The notes below the pieces were generated by a model that saw only the letters and a program-made list of their open reading frames with translations, had not been told where the DNA came from and did no database searches. A stretch of 64,000 bases of DNA from a virus: positions 1 through 64,000 of IMG/VR virus record IMGVR_UViG_3300002835_000131; one strand, 5' to 3'. Of this stretch, positions 11,846 to 20,312 are shown piece after piece. The stretch's first letter is position 1. The number at the start of each line of letters is the position of its first letter. The position numbers were made by a program, and so were the translations under genes.

Positions 11846-12625
11846 ATGTTACAACCGGAACAAATATTAAGTAACTGGGAAGAGTTCTTAGGTTATATTG
11901 ATATGTACATTATGGGAGACCGTGGTGCTAAATTAAAAGCGTTTTATGAACAATATTCTGAACGTTTTATGATGATGCCGGCTGCTCATAAACCTCAATA
12001 TCATAATTGTTTTCCTGGTGGTTATGTAGATCATGTTAATAGAGTAGTTCAAGGTGCTATAAAAATAGATCGTGTATGGAGGGAAATGGATGTAATTGAT
12101 ACTTATACTACAGAAGAATTAATATTTTCTGCTCTGAATCATGATTTAGGTAAATTTGGTACTTTTGAACAAGAAGCATATTTACCTCAAACTGACCAAT
12201 GGAGACGAGAAAAATTAAATGAACCGTATATGTTTAATGATCGTTTGGAGTTTATGTCTGTACCTGATCGTGGTTTATATATATTATCTCAGCTAGGAAT
12301 TACAGTTACTAAAAATGAAATGTTAACTATTAAGTTACATGATGGTCTATATGATGAAGCTAATAAACCATACTTAATGTCATGGATGCCAGAAACTAGA
12401 CCTCGTACTTCATTAATTTATATAGTTCATCAAGCCGACTTAATGGCAGCAAGAATTGAATTCGAAAGAGAATGGTTACCTAAATTATTAGGTCCTAAAG
12501 CAGAAAATAAAGCAAATTTTAATTTAAAAAAAGAAGATAAGAAGACACCAGTTAAATCTAAAGCACTAAGTAGTGTTAAAAGTGAAGGTTTAAAAAATGT
12601 AATGTCTAATTTCTTCGACGAATAA
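11846..12625 (+). CDS. HD-domain phosphohydrolase, 259 aa
   Basis: The HD-superfamily metal ligands can be traced: HNCFPGGYVDHVNRV (residues about 53-67), NHDLGKFG (about 97-104), KLHDG (about 165) and HQADLMAARIE (about 195). HD enzymes hydrolyse phosphate esters of nucleotides or nucleic acids. The substrate cannot be read here. A nucleotide-signal hydrolase or a dNTP/nucleotide phosphatase are possible. ATG 11846 is chosen over 11825, which lies inside the preceding gene. A Lys-rich tail (KKEDKKTPVKSKALSSVKSE) extends beyond the domain. Confidence 0.8.
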   Translation: MLQPEQILSNWEEFLGYIDMYIMGDRGAKLKAFYEQYSERFMMMPAAHKPQYHNCFPGGYVDHVNRVVQGAIKIDRVWREMDVIDTYTTEELIFSALNHDLGKFGTFEQEAYLPQTDQWRREKLNEPYMFNDRLEFMSVPDRGLYILSQLGITVTKNEMLTIKLHDGLYDEANKPYLMSWMPETRPRTSLIYIVHQADLMAARIEFEREWLPKLLGPKAENKANFNLKKEDKKTPVKSKALSSVKSEGLKNVMSNFFDE

Positions 12626-12627
12626 AA

Positions 12628-12894
12628 ATGATATTAATAATATTAAGTGTATTGGTTGTGATCTTAGGATTCACGACCTTTAACCTTCTAATGAAAAATG
12701 AACAAGCAGAAGATATAATTATGTCTCAAGATACATTTATATCTAAATTTATGGATACTGTTAATAAAGCAGACGCTAAATTAAAACAAATTGATCATAA
12801 AGGTTCATTTGAATCAGATGATGAAATAGGATTCTTTTTTAAAGAAGTAAAAAATATACAAGCAACACTGAATGAGTTCAATAATAAACGCTAG
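12628..12894 (+). CDS. Small N-terminally anchored membrane protein, 88 aa
   Basis: Residues about 1-21 (MILIILSVLVVILGFTTFNL) are a transmembrane anchor. The remaining 65 residues are helical and acidic (SKFMDTVNKADAKLKQID). No family is recognised. Its last 23 nt overlap the sigma factor gene in another frame, which suggests coupled translation. Confidence 0.6.
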   Translation: MILIILSVLVVILGFTTFNLLMKNEQAEDIIMSQDTFISKFMDTVNKADAKLKQIDHKGSFESDDEIGFFFKEVKNIQATLNEFNNKR

Positions 12895-13594
12895 TAATTT
12901 ACCTAAGAACCCAAGTTCTACTAGGTATTTTACTCAAGACACAGAAGATGCTATCGTTGCTTATAATAAGTCTTTAGACTTTGATGAACGTGATAAGATT
13001 TATAATAGAAGAATTCATTATGCTTTTTTTAAGCTAACGGAGAATATTATACATACGTTTAAATTTTATTATACCGAGGTAGATAATATTGAAGATTTAC
13101 AACATGAAATTATAACATTTCTATTAAGTAAAATTCATTTATTTGATCAAAGTAAAGGTGCTAAAGCATATTCTTACTTTGGTACTATTGTAAAACGATA
13201 TTTAATTATATCTAATACTAAAAATTATAAAAAACGTATAGATAAAGCACCAATTGAGGATTTAGAGCAAGACGAAAAACATTCGTATGAAATCGATGAT
13301 ATCCCGCCTAATGAGCGCTTAAATGAGTTCTTAACACTATATACTGAATATTGTTCTAATAACTTAAAAATGTTATTTCCTAAAGATGGTGATGCTAAAA
13401 TAGCTGACGCAATTCTTGAGTTATTCCGTAAACGCGAGGTATTAGATATATTTAATAAAAAAGCGCTTTATATATACATTCGTGAAATAATTGATGTAAA
13501 AACACCTAAAATTACTAAAATAGCTAATAAATTAGGCGACATATTTAAAGAACATTACTTATTTTATATTGAAAACGGATATACAAATTTCTAA
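12872..13594 (+). CDS. gp55: gp55-like late sigma factor
   Basis: 240 aa. The core FDQSKGAKAYSYFGTIVKRY (residues about 91-110), preceded by IEDLQHEIITFLLSKIHL, corresponds to region 2 of T4 gp55-like sigma factors (F...K..KAYSYF...V...). gp55 binds host RNA polymerase, recognises the short late box TATAAATA and works with the sliding clamp. The basic stretch NTKNYKKRIDK follows region 2 as in gp55. The gene sits just before the structural genes. Its likely targets are the TATTTATA/TATAAATA boxes in late gaps. Confidence 0.75.
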   Translation: MSSIINASNLPKNPSSTRYFTQDTEDAIVAYNKSLDFDERDKIYNRRIHYAFFKLTENIIHTFKFYYTEVDNIEDLQHEIITFLLSKIHLFDQSKGAKAYSYFGTIVKRYLIISNTKNYKKRIDKAPIEDLEQDEKHSYEIDDIPPNERLNEFLTLYTEYCSNNLKMLFPKDGDAKIADAILELFRKREVLDIFNKKALYIYIREIIDVKTPKITKIANKLGDIFKEHYLFYIENGYTNF

Positions 13595-13600
13595 GTATCA

Positions 13601-13612
13601 TATTTATAAATA
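13601..13612 (+). promoter_or_regulatory. Candidate late promoter (overlapping TATTTATA and TATAAATA)
   Basis: TATTTATA at 13601-13608 overlaps TATAAATA at 13605-13612, upstream of the first baseplate-region gene (ATG 13619). Confidence 0.55.
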
Positions 13613-13618
13613 AAAATC

Positions 13619-13960
13619 ATGAGTAATTTAGAATCAGTTGTTTTTGGAAACAAGAAATTCTCTGATATCTTAAGTGAGATATACGATAATCAAAAGAAAA
13701 AAGAAAAACAAATATCAACATTAATTGGTGAATTAAAGCCATTAATCAATGATATTGGTGATGCTACATTAATTGTACCTTTAATTAAAGAATACTTAGA
13801 AATAAGTGTTAAAAATGATGAACAATTAATTAAAATGGCGACTATTATTCAACGTGCTTTATCTAATTCAGCTGAAGCAGGTAATGGATTTGATTTATCA
13901 GATGAAGAAAAAACACAACTATTAGCTGAAATAGATAAAATAAGTAAAGATGCCAATTGA
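13619..13960 (+). CDS. Hypothetical protein at the head of the baseplate operon, 113 aa
   Basis: No family is recognised. Helical, with a coiled-coil-like N-terminal half (FSDILSEIYDNQKKKEKQIS) and an acidic tail. It is first in the late unit with gp5-, gp25- and gp6-like genes, so a virion or assembly role is likely. It overlaps the next gene by 11 nt. Confidence 0.6.
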   Translation: MSNLESVVFGNKKFSDILSEIYDNQKKKEKQISTLIGELKPLINDIGDATLIVPLIKEYLEISVKNDEQLIKMATIIQRALSNSAEAGNGFDLSDEEKTQLLAEIDKISKDAN

Positions 13961-15218
13961 TGTTACATATGGTTACAGTTCAGTAAGTAAAGGATTTAAT
14001 ACAGGTAATAAAAATTATGCTGTTGATACCGCTACTTCTTTAGGTAATCTAATAACAGCTGTTCGTGTTAAAGATATAGTATTAGATAAAACACATCCGC
14101 AATTTGTAAATGTAGGTGAATGGAATGGTTTAGGTACTATATTTTTTGATGTAGTTAAAGATCCTAATATTTCAAATAAAAATACTTGGTCTACTGCTCG
14201 TCCTATATCATCTAATATTAAAATATATCCATTAATTAATGAGATAGTATATTTAATATCATTTCCTGATACTGGTATAGGAAGTAATCCTACATCAGGT
14301 CAATTATATTATATTAGTACTATAGGTATATGGAATACACCTCATCAAAATGGTTATCCTACTATTGATACCATACCACCTCCATCACAACAAAAAACAA
14401 TTGATCAAATTGAGTTAGGAAGTTTAAGAACTGTAACTAATCAATCTACTGAACTTAATTTAGGTGATACATTTAAAGAACGTGGCAATATTCATCCTTT
14501 ATTACCTTTTGAAGGTGATGTAATAGAAGAAGGAAGATGGGGTAATAGTATTCGTTTTAGTTCAACTATTAAAACTAAATCATTACCATCAATAGGTTTA
14601 AATGATTGGTCTCAAGGACCAAGTACATCTGGAGATCCTATCACTATTATTAGAAACGGCCAATCAGTAAAAGCAAATAATGAAGGTTGGGTACCTATAA
14701 CAGAAGATATTAATAATGATTTAAGTTCTATTTATTTAACTAGTACACAAACTATACCATTAAATGCATCTAGTATTAGTTATTTTAGTTATCCTGATAA
14801 CCCACCTCAAGATATAAATAAATTTAATGGCCCTCAATTAATATATAATTCAGGACGTATAATATTAAATACAAACCAAGATCATTTACTTTTAAGTTCT
14901 ATTAAATCAGTAAATTTAAACGCTGTAGAATCAGTCAATATTGACACACCTACAACTATAATTCAGTCAAATAAAGTATTATTAGGTTCTAAAAACGCAA
15001 CAGAACCTGTTTTATTAGGTGATAGTACAATCGCTACTTTAGCATCAATACTTGATAATATGGTAGGATTTTTAAATTCTTTAGAAAATGTAGTATCTAC
15101 AGCTCCAGGAACACCATTAATTACATTATCCTTACCTGCTAATTTATTATCAAGTAAACTAGATGAGATTAAAGGTAATCTTGAAAAATTAAAATCTAAC
15201 ACTGTTAAAACTGTATAA
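13950..15218 (+). CDS. gp5-like baseplate hub/spike protein
   Basis: 422 aa. Residues about 180-230 contain PLLPFEGDVIEEGRWGNSIR, the OB-fold signature of T4 gp5-type hub proteins and their relatives in other contractile phages. The C-terminal part (residues about 305-365) has short repeating strands (RIILNTNQDHLLLSSIKSVN, ESVNIDTPTTIIQS), as in the triple beta-helix of spike proteins. The lysozyme domain of T4 gp5 is not visible. It should form the centre of the baseplate that punctures the host envelope. Coupled to neighbours by overlaps. Confidence 0.75.
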   Translation: MPIDVTYGYSSVSKGFNTGNKNYAVDTATSLGNLITAVRVKDIVLDKTHPQFVNVGEWNGLGTIFFDVVKDPNISNKNTWSTARPISSNIKIYPLINEIVYLISFPDTGIGSNPTSGQLYYISTIGIWNTPHQNGYPTIDTIPPPSQQKTIDQIELGSLRTVTNQSTELNLGDTFKERGNIHPLLPFEGDVIEEGRWGNSIRFSSTIKTKSLPSIGLNDWSQGPSTSGDPITIIRNGQSVKANNEGWVPITEDINNDLSSIYLTSTQTIPLNASSISYFSYPDNPPQDINKFNGPQLIYNSGRIILNTNQDHLLLSSIKSVNLNAVESVNIDTPTTIIQSNKVLLGSKNATEPVLLGDSTIATLASILDNMVGFLNSLENVVSTAPGTPLITLSLPANLLSSKLDEIKGNLEKLKSNTVKTV

Positions 15219-16174
15219 TGGCAACTATCAACCCAGAAGAATTAGAACAGGCTAGATTACAACAAGCATTTGATGAACAAGTAGCATTAGCTCAATCTAA
15301 TACTACCACAGTAGATGCTACTGAAATTGAAAATGCAACTCCATCTGATTTAAAAGCGATGGGTATTTCTAAATTACCTTTATTATTATTAGTAATAGGT
15401 AATCAAATAAAAAATATTATTGAACCTGCGTTAATCAATTTAATTAAAACTTATATACAAAAATATTTAGCAGCTGAAGCCTGTGCTGATCAAGCTACTA
15501 TAGATAAAATAATACAACAACGAAATTTAATAGTTAATCAATTAAATAAAATTGTTAAAACTTTAACTATTATCACAATATCATTAGCAGTAGCTATTAC
15601 ATTTTTAGATCTTTTAAAATTAGCTATTAAAGGTATTGATTTAGCTAAAATTGCAGCGTATTTTGCAGCTGCTGCGTTTCCTGTATTAATACCTACTTTA
15701 CCTAGTACATTACAACAATTAGATTTAGCTAAAATAAAACTACAAACAGACGAAGAAGGTAATGCTAAAATAGCTAAATATAAATCAATAATTGGAGGAG
15801 CAGCATTAGTATCATCTATTATTGGTGGATTTATATTAATAGCTATAGGATTATTAAATTCTATTGATATTTTCTTACAAAAATGTGCTCCTAATCAAGC
15901 AAATGAATTAGTTCCTATATCTAAAGAAACACAAGATATAGCTAAAGTACAAGCTCAAGCAACAACAACACAAAATCAAACAACATATAGAGATTTTATT
16001 ATTGAAATTGAATTAGTACCATACACTTCTACTACAACTCGTAGACGTGCTATTGGTAAAAATCAAGATGGTATTATATTAATTCAAACTGAATTATCAT
16101 TTACTACTAATGATCAAACATTAATTGATGAATTAAAACTAATTATTGATAGAGATAATTTAAAAGCCTATTAA
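15218..16174 (+). CDS. Baseplate-region protein with several hydrophobic helices, 318 aa
   Basis: No family is recognised. Three hydrophobic stretches are seen: around residues 46-70 (KLPLLLLVIGNQIKN..), 115-165 (TLTIITISLAVAITFLDLL.. then YFAAAAFPVLIPTL) and 190-215 (GGAALVSSIIGGFILIAIGL). The C-terminus (YRDFIIEIELVPYTSTTTRR) is a beta-type domain. Position between the gp5-like and gp25 genes and the hydrophobic helices would fit a hub, tape-measure or pore-forming component released on infection. Confidence 0.55.
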   Translation: MATINPEELEQARLQQAFDEQVALAQSNTTTVDATEIENATPSDLKAMGISKLPLLLLVIGNQIKNIIEPALINLIKTYIQKYLAAEACADQATIDKIIQQRNLIVNQLNKIVKTLTIITISLAVAITFLDLLKLAIKGIDLAKIAAYFAAAAFPVLIPTLPSTLQQLDLAKIKLQTDEEGNAKIAKYKSIIGGAALVSSIIGGFILIAIGLLNSIDIFLQKCAPNQANELVPISKETQDIAKVQAQATTTQNQTTYRDFIIEIELVPYTSTTTRRRAIGKNQDGIILIQTELSFTTNDQTLIDELKLIIDRDNLKAY

Positions 16175-16179
16175 CTTAA

Positions 16180-16187
16180 TATTTATA
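16180..16187 (+). promoter_or_regulatory. Candidate late promoter TATTTATA
   Basis: TATTTATA at 16180-16187, five nt before the ATG at 16193. Confidence 0.5.
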
Positions 16188-16192
16188 ACACG

Positions 16193-16546
16193 ATGAAATC
16201 AGAAGAATTTAAAAAAATCATTAAAGAAGCCGTTCGTGAAGTATTCGTTGAAGAAATGAAAGAAATACTTTTAGAAGCGGTTAAAGCACCTAAAGCCTCA
16301 GCAGGTCAAGGTGGTTATGGAACTGTTACAGAATCAGTTAAACCAATTAGTTCTAAACCATTAGATCCAAATGCTAAAAAAGCAGTTATGGCTAATATTT
16401 TAGGTGATATGGCATCTGGTAGAACAATGACAACAGAAGCTCTTACTGCTAATACATTTATACCTAGAGGAGGAGATGCAATTAATGGATCTTTACCTGA
16501 TGGTAATGTTGGATTAGATCAAATTATGGGTTTATTAAATAAATAA
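16193..16546 (+). CDS. Baseplate-region protein with capsid-tag-like N-terminus, 117 aa
   Basis: No family is recognised. MKSEEFKKIIKEAVREVFVE is an amphipathic Lys/Glu helix of the kind shared by many proteins of the cargo region. The rest is Gly/Ala/Ser-rich and probably disordered. It may be a chaperone or an internal protein although it lies among baseplate genes. Confidence 0.6.
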   Translation: MKSEEFKKIIKEAVREVFVEEMKEILLEAVKAPKASAGQGGYGTVTESVKPISSKPLDPNAKKAVMANILGDMASGRTMTTEALTANTFIPRGGDAINGSLPDGNVGLDQIMGLLNK

Positions 16547-16548
16547 TA

Positions 16549-16956
16549 ATGGCATTTGGTGCACAAAAAATATTTCCTATTGATACTAAAACTGGTACGG
16601 CTATTGGTGTTAGTTTAGATTTTAGTAATCCTGGAGTATTTCAGTCTACTTATTTAACTAAAGATGCTATTAAGAATAATTTAATAAATTTTTTCTTAAC
16701 CAACCAACCAGAACGTTATTTAAATCCATTATTTGGTGGTAATTTAAGAAATTTTATATTTGAACAAATAACAGCTAATAATACTGATTTTTTAAAACAA
16801 GATATTCAAACCCAAATAGGTTTATATTTTCCTAATGTTATAGTAGCTAGATTAGATGTTATAGAATATCCAGATATAAACCAAGTAGTAGTAACATTAA
16901 AATATACAATAGCAGACACTAATATAAGTGATCAATTAGATATAGCATTCAATTAA
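16549..16956 (+). CDS. gp25: gp25-like baseplate wedge protein
   Basis: 135 aa, the family length. Residues about 35-115 match the GPW/gp25 fold: KDAIKNNLINFFLTNQPERY, FGGNLRNFIFEQI and the C-terminal strands (VVVTLKYTIADT). gp25 forms part of the inner baseplate wedge that nucleates the sheath. Its stop overlaps the gp6 gene by one nt (TAATG), the typical 25-6 gene order. Confidence 0.9.
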   Translation: MAFGAQKIFPIDTKTGTAIGVSLDFSNPGVFQSTYLTKDAIKNNLINFFLTNQPERYLNPLFGGNLRNFIFEQITANNTDFLKQDIQTQIGLYFPNVIVARLDVIEYPDINQVVVTLKYTIADTNISDQLDIAFN

Positions 16957-18812
16957 TGGCAACAATTAAAGATATAAAGTACCTAAATAAAGATTTTACA
17001 GAGTTAAGATCTAGTTTAGTAAACTACGTTAAAACGTATTTTCCAACTACGTATAACGATTTTACTCCAGCATCACCAGGTATGATGTTTATGGAAATGG
17101 CAGCTTATGTAGGTGATGTTTTGTCATTCTATTTAGATAATCAATTCCAAGAAACATTTTTACAATATGCTCGTCAAACAAATAATTTATATGAATTAGC
17201 TTATATGTTTGGTTATAAACCAAATGTAACAGGTGTAGCATTAGCTGATATAAATTTTTATCAACAAGTACCTGCTATATCTTCAGGTTCATCTTATATA
17301 CCTGATTTTAATTATGCTTTATATATTGAACCTAATTCTAGAGTAACATCTAATCTTAATTCAAACATTTCATTTTTAGTTGGAGATCCAGTTGATTTTT
17401 CATTTTCAAGTTCAAGTGATCCAACTGAAGTAACTATATATCAAATAACAGGAACAACTCCTCAATCATTTTTATTAAAGAAAACTCGTAAATCTATTTC
17501 TGCTACTCTTAAGTCTAAAACTTATACATTTGGAGAACCAGTTCAATTTGCAACTGTTGAATTAAATGATGAAAATATTATTGGTATATTAGATTGTGTT
17601 GATACTGATAGTAATCCATGGTATGAAGTTGATTATTTAGCTCAAGATACAATTTATAAATCAATAAGAAATACTAACACTAACGATCCTTATTTATCAC
17701 AATATCAAGGAGATACACCTTATTTATTACAATTAGAACAAGTTCAAAGAAGATTTGTTACTCGTTTTATTGATTCAGGCTCATTACAAATACAATTTGG
17801 TGCTGGAACCGCAACAGATAAAGATGAAGAAATTATTCCTAATCCAGACAATGTTGGTTTAGGTTTACCATTTGAAAAAGATAGATTAACAGTAGCTTAC
17901 TCACCTAATAACTTTACTTTTACTCGTACCTATGGTATAGCTCCGTCTACTACTCAATTAACCTTTAGTTACTTAACTGGAGGAGGAGTTTCAGCGAATG
18001 TGCCGTCTAATGACTTAACTCAGTTTAATGGCAGTGTTCAATTCTTAAATAGTAATCTAAATTCTACTACAGCTAATACAATATTTAATTCATTAGCTGT
18101 ATCAAATCCAGAAGCAGCAAGTGGAGGAGGTAGTGGAGATACAGAAGAAGAAATTAGACAAAATTCATCTGCTAACTTTGCTTCACAACAACGTAATGTT
18201 ACTCAAGATGATTATTTAGTTAGAACATTAGCTATGCCGGCTAAATATGGTACAGTAGCAAAAGCATATATTGAACCTACTAAAGCACAAACTATATCAG
18301 CTGGTGAATCTAATTCAATATTAGATTTATATGTTTTAAGTAATAATGCTCAAGGTCAATTAACCACAGGCTCATTAGCTTTAAAACAAAATGTAATTAC
18401 TTATCTATCACAATATAGAATGGTTAATGATTCTATTAATATTAAAGATGGATTTATTATTAATATTGGAGTAAATTTTGAAATTATAATTTTACCTAAC
18501 TATAATAATAATCAAGTATTAACAGCTTGTATATTAGCATTACAAGATTATTTCACAATTGATAAATGGCAAATTAATCAACCTATCTTATTACGTAATT
18601 TATATATACTTTTAGATAGAATTGAAGGAGTTCAAACAGTAAAAACTGTGGATATAGTAAATAAAGTAGGTACTAATTTAGGATATTCACCTTATGCTTA
18701 CGATATTACAGGAGCAACAGCAAATAATGTTATTTATCCTAGTTTAGATCCATCTATATTTGAAGTAAAATACTTAAACACAGACATTCAAGGTAAAGTA
18801 GTACCTTTATAA
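16956..18812 (+). CDS. gp6: gp6-like baseplate wedge protein (baseplate J type)
   Basis: 618 aa, close to T4 gp6. The N-terminus has DFTELRSSLVNYVKTYFP and PASPGMMFMEMAAYVGDVLS, a gp6 signature, and the middle carries the J-like segment EEEIRQNSSANFASQQRNVT. gp6 dimers make the ring that holds wedges together and trigger sheath contraction. It follows gp25 directly. Confidence 0.9.
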   Translation: MATIKDIKYLNKDFTELRSSLVNYVKTYFPTTYNDFTPASPGMMFMEMAAYVGDVLSFYLDNQFQETFLQYARQTNNLYELAYMFGYKPNVTGVALADINFYQQVPAISSGSSYIPDFNYALYIEPNSRVTSNLNSNISFLVGDPVDFSFSSSSDPTEVTIYQITGTTPQSFLLKKTRKSISATLKSKTYTFGEPVQFATVELNDENIIGILDCVDTDSNPWYEVDYLAQDTIYKSIRNTNTNDPYLSQYQGDTPYLLQLEQVQRRFVTRFIDSGSLQIQFGAGTATDKDEEIIPNPDNVGLGLPFEKDRLTVAYSPNNFTFTRTYGIAPSTTQLTFSYLTGGGVSANVPSNDLTQFNGSVQFLNSNLNSTTANTIFNSLAVSNPEAASGGGSGDTEEEIRQNSSANFASQQRNVTQDDYLVRTLAMPAKYGTVAKAYIEPTKAQTISAGESNSILDLYVLSNNAQGQLTTGSLALKQNVITYLSQYRMVNDSINIKDGFIINIGVNFEIIILPNYNNNQVLTACILALQDYFTIDKWQINQPILLRNLYILLDRIEGVQTVKTVDIVNKVGTNLGYSPYAYDITGATANNVIYPSLDPSIFEVKYLNTDIQGKVVPL

Positions 18813-18822
18813 TAATTAAATA

Positions 18823-19959
18823 ATGGCAGTATATAAAATATTTCCTACTCAAGATGCAACTATGTATTCTATGTTCCCACAGATGAATACAGGTATTGAT
18901 GAGATCATAGAAGCAACAACAACAACATTTGGTCCATTTGTTCCAAATCCTGAAGTTAGTAGATTTTTAATTCAATTCGATTCAAACGAAATGAATAGTA
19001 TTATTAGTACTAGAATAGGAGCAAGACAATGGGATGCTTATTTACAATGTTACGCGGCCGTTGTGACAGGTTTAAATGAACCTACTACAATAGATATTTT
19101 TCCATCTTCACAAAGTTGGAATAACGGTACAGGAAAATATTTAGATCAGCCAGTAACTACAGATGGAGTTTCTTGGGTATGGACTAATTATTCAGGTTCT
19201 ATACAATGGACTACAGCATCTTTTAATGCTGGTTCTACAGGTTCATATAGTACAACACCTGGAGGAGGAGTATGGTATAATAATATATCATCATCTCAAT
19301 TATTTCAATACTCAGATAATATTGATTTAAATGTTAGTGTAAAAAATATAGTAAGTGCTTGGTATACAGGTAGTTTAACTAATACTTATAATACTAGTAG
19401 TAGTTTACCAAATAATGGATTCATAGTTAAACAAGCTAATCAAGATGAGTTTATAGATAATCCTAATGTTCAAGTAGAATTTAAATTTTTCTCAATTGAT
19501 ACTAATACTATTTATCCTCCTCAATTAGAGTTTAGATGGAATGATACATCTAGTTATACTGGCTCAACAACTGTCACTACTATTAATACAGATCAAATGA
19601 CTGTTGTATTAGGAGAAAACCCAGGTACATTTTATAGTGGTAGTATTAATAAATTTAGAGTAAATTGTAGACCAACATACCCACCAGTAGTATTTCAAAC
19701 AGCGTCAATTTATCTTCAAAATTATTATTTACCTACTGAATCATATTGGTCATTAAAAGATTTATCTACCAACGAAGTAATTATAGATTTCAGTGATCCT
19801 TATACTAAACTAAGTACAGATATTTCAGGTAGTTTCTTTACAATGTATATGAATGGTTTAGAACCAGAAAGAAATTACCAAATATTAATTAAAACTATTT
19901 TTAGTGGTTCAGTACTTATTTTTAATGATGATTATTACTTTAAGGTAGTTAATGGATAA
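18823..19959 (+). CDS. Tail/baseplate-associated protein, 378 aa
   Basis: No named family. MAVYKIFPTQDATMYSMFPQ, followed by a beta-rich Ser/Thr/Tyr/Gly domain and a C-terminal immunoglobulin-like segment (GLEPERNYQILIKTIF), suggests a beta-sandwich virion protein, possibly a fibre connector or outer baseplate component. Overlaps the next gene by one nt. Confidence 0.6.
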   Translation: MAVYKIFPTQDATMYSMFPQMNTGIDEIIEATTTTFGPFVPNPEVSRFLIQFDSNEMNSIISTRIGARQWDAYLQCYAAVVTGLNEPTTIDIFPSSQSWNNGTGKYLDQPVTTDGVSWVWTNYSGSIQWTTASFNAGSTGSYSTTPGGGVWYNNISSSQLFQYSDNIDLNVSVKNIVSAWYTGSLTNTYNTSSSLPNNGFIVKQANQDEFIDNPNVQVEFKFFSIDTNTIYPPQLEFRWNDTSSYTGSTTVTTINTDQMTVVLGENPGTFYSGSINKFRVNCRPTYPPVVFQTASIYLQNYYLPTESYWSLKDLSTNEVIIDFSDPYTKLSTDISGSFFTMYMNGLEPERNYQILIKTIFSGSVLIFNDDYYFKVVNG

Positions 19960-20312
19960 TGGAACAAGTAAATTTAAATAAAAATGTTTTTTTAAAGGAT
20001 CAATATGAAAAAGTTATTGATACTTCATTCACTCAACTAGTACAGCCAGCTGCTACTAGTTCAGTTGTTCCTCCATCTATTTCAATAGCTGAATTTTTTA
20101 CTAATTATCAAACATTATTTTTTGAAATACCTAAGTATGGTAATACAAATTCACATGAATATTTGATAAAAACAAGCCAAGCATACGCTGGTGATTTTAG
20201 TAATAGTGATGATACTATTCAAGCATTAATTGAGGAAGTAACATCATTAAGACAAGAAAATTTAACTTTACAAGAACAAATATTAAATCCTACAGGTAGC
20301 ATTAATCAATAA
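19959..20312 (+). CDS. Baseplate-region hypothetical protein, 117 aa
   Basis: No family is recognised. A C-terminal coiled coil (ALIEEVTSLRQENLTLQEQI, residues about 86-105) suggests oligomerisation. Coupled by TAATG overlaps on both sides, so it is probably made with its neighbours as a baseplate or tail accessory. Confidence 0.55.
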   Translation: MEQVNLNKNVFLKDQYEKVIDTSFTQLVQPAATSSVVPPSISIAEFFTNYQTLFFEIPKYGNTNSHEYLIKTSQAYAGDFSNSDDTIQALIEEVTSLRQENLTLQEQILNPTGSINQ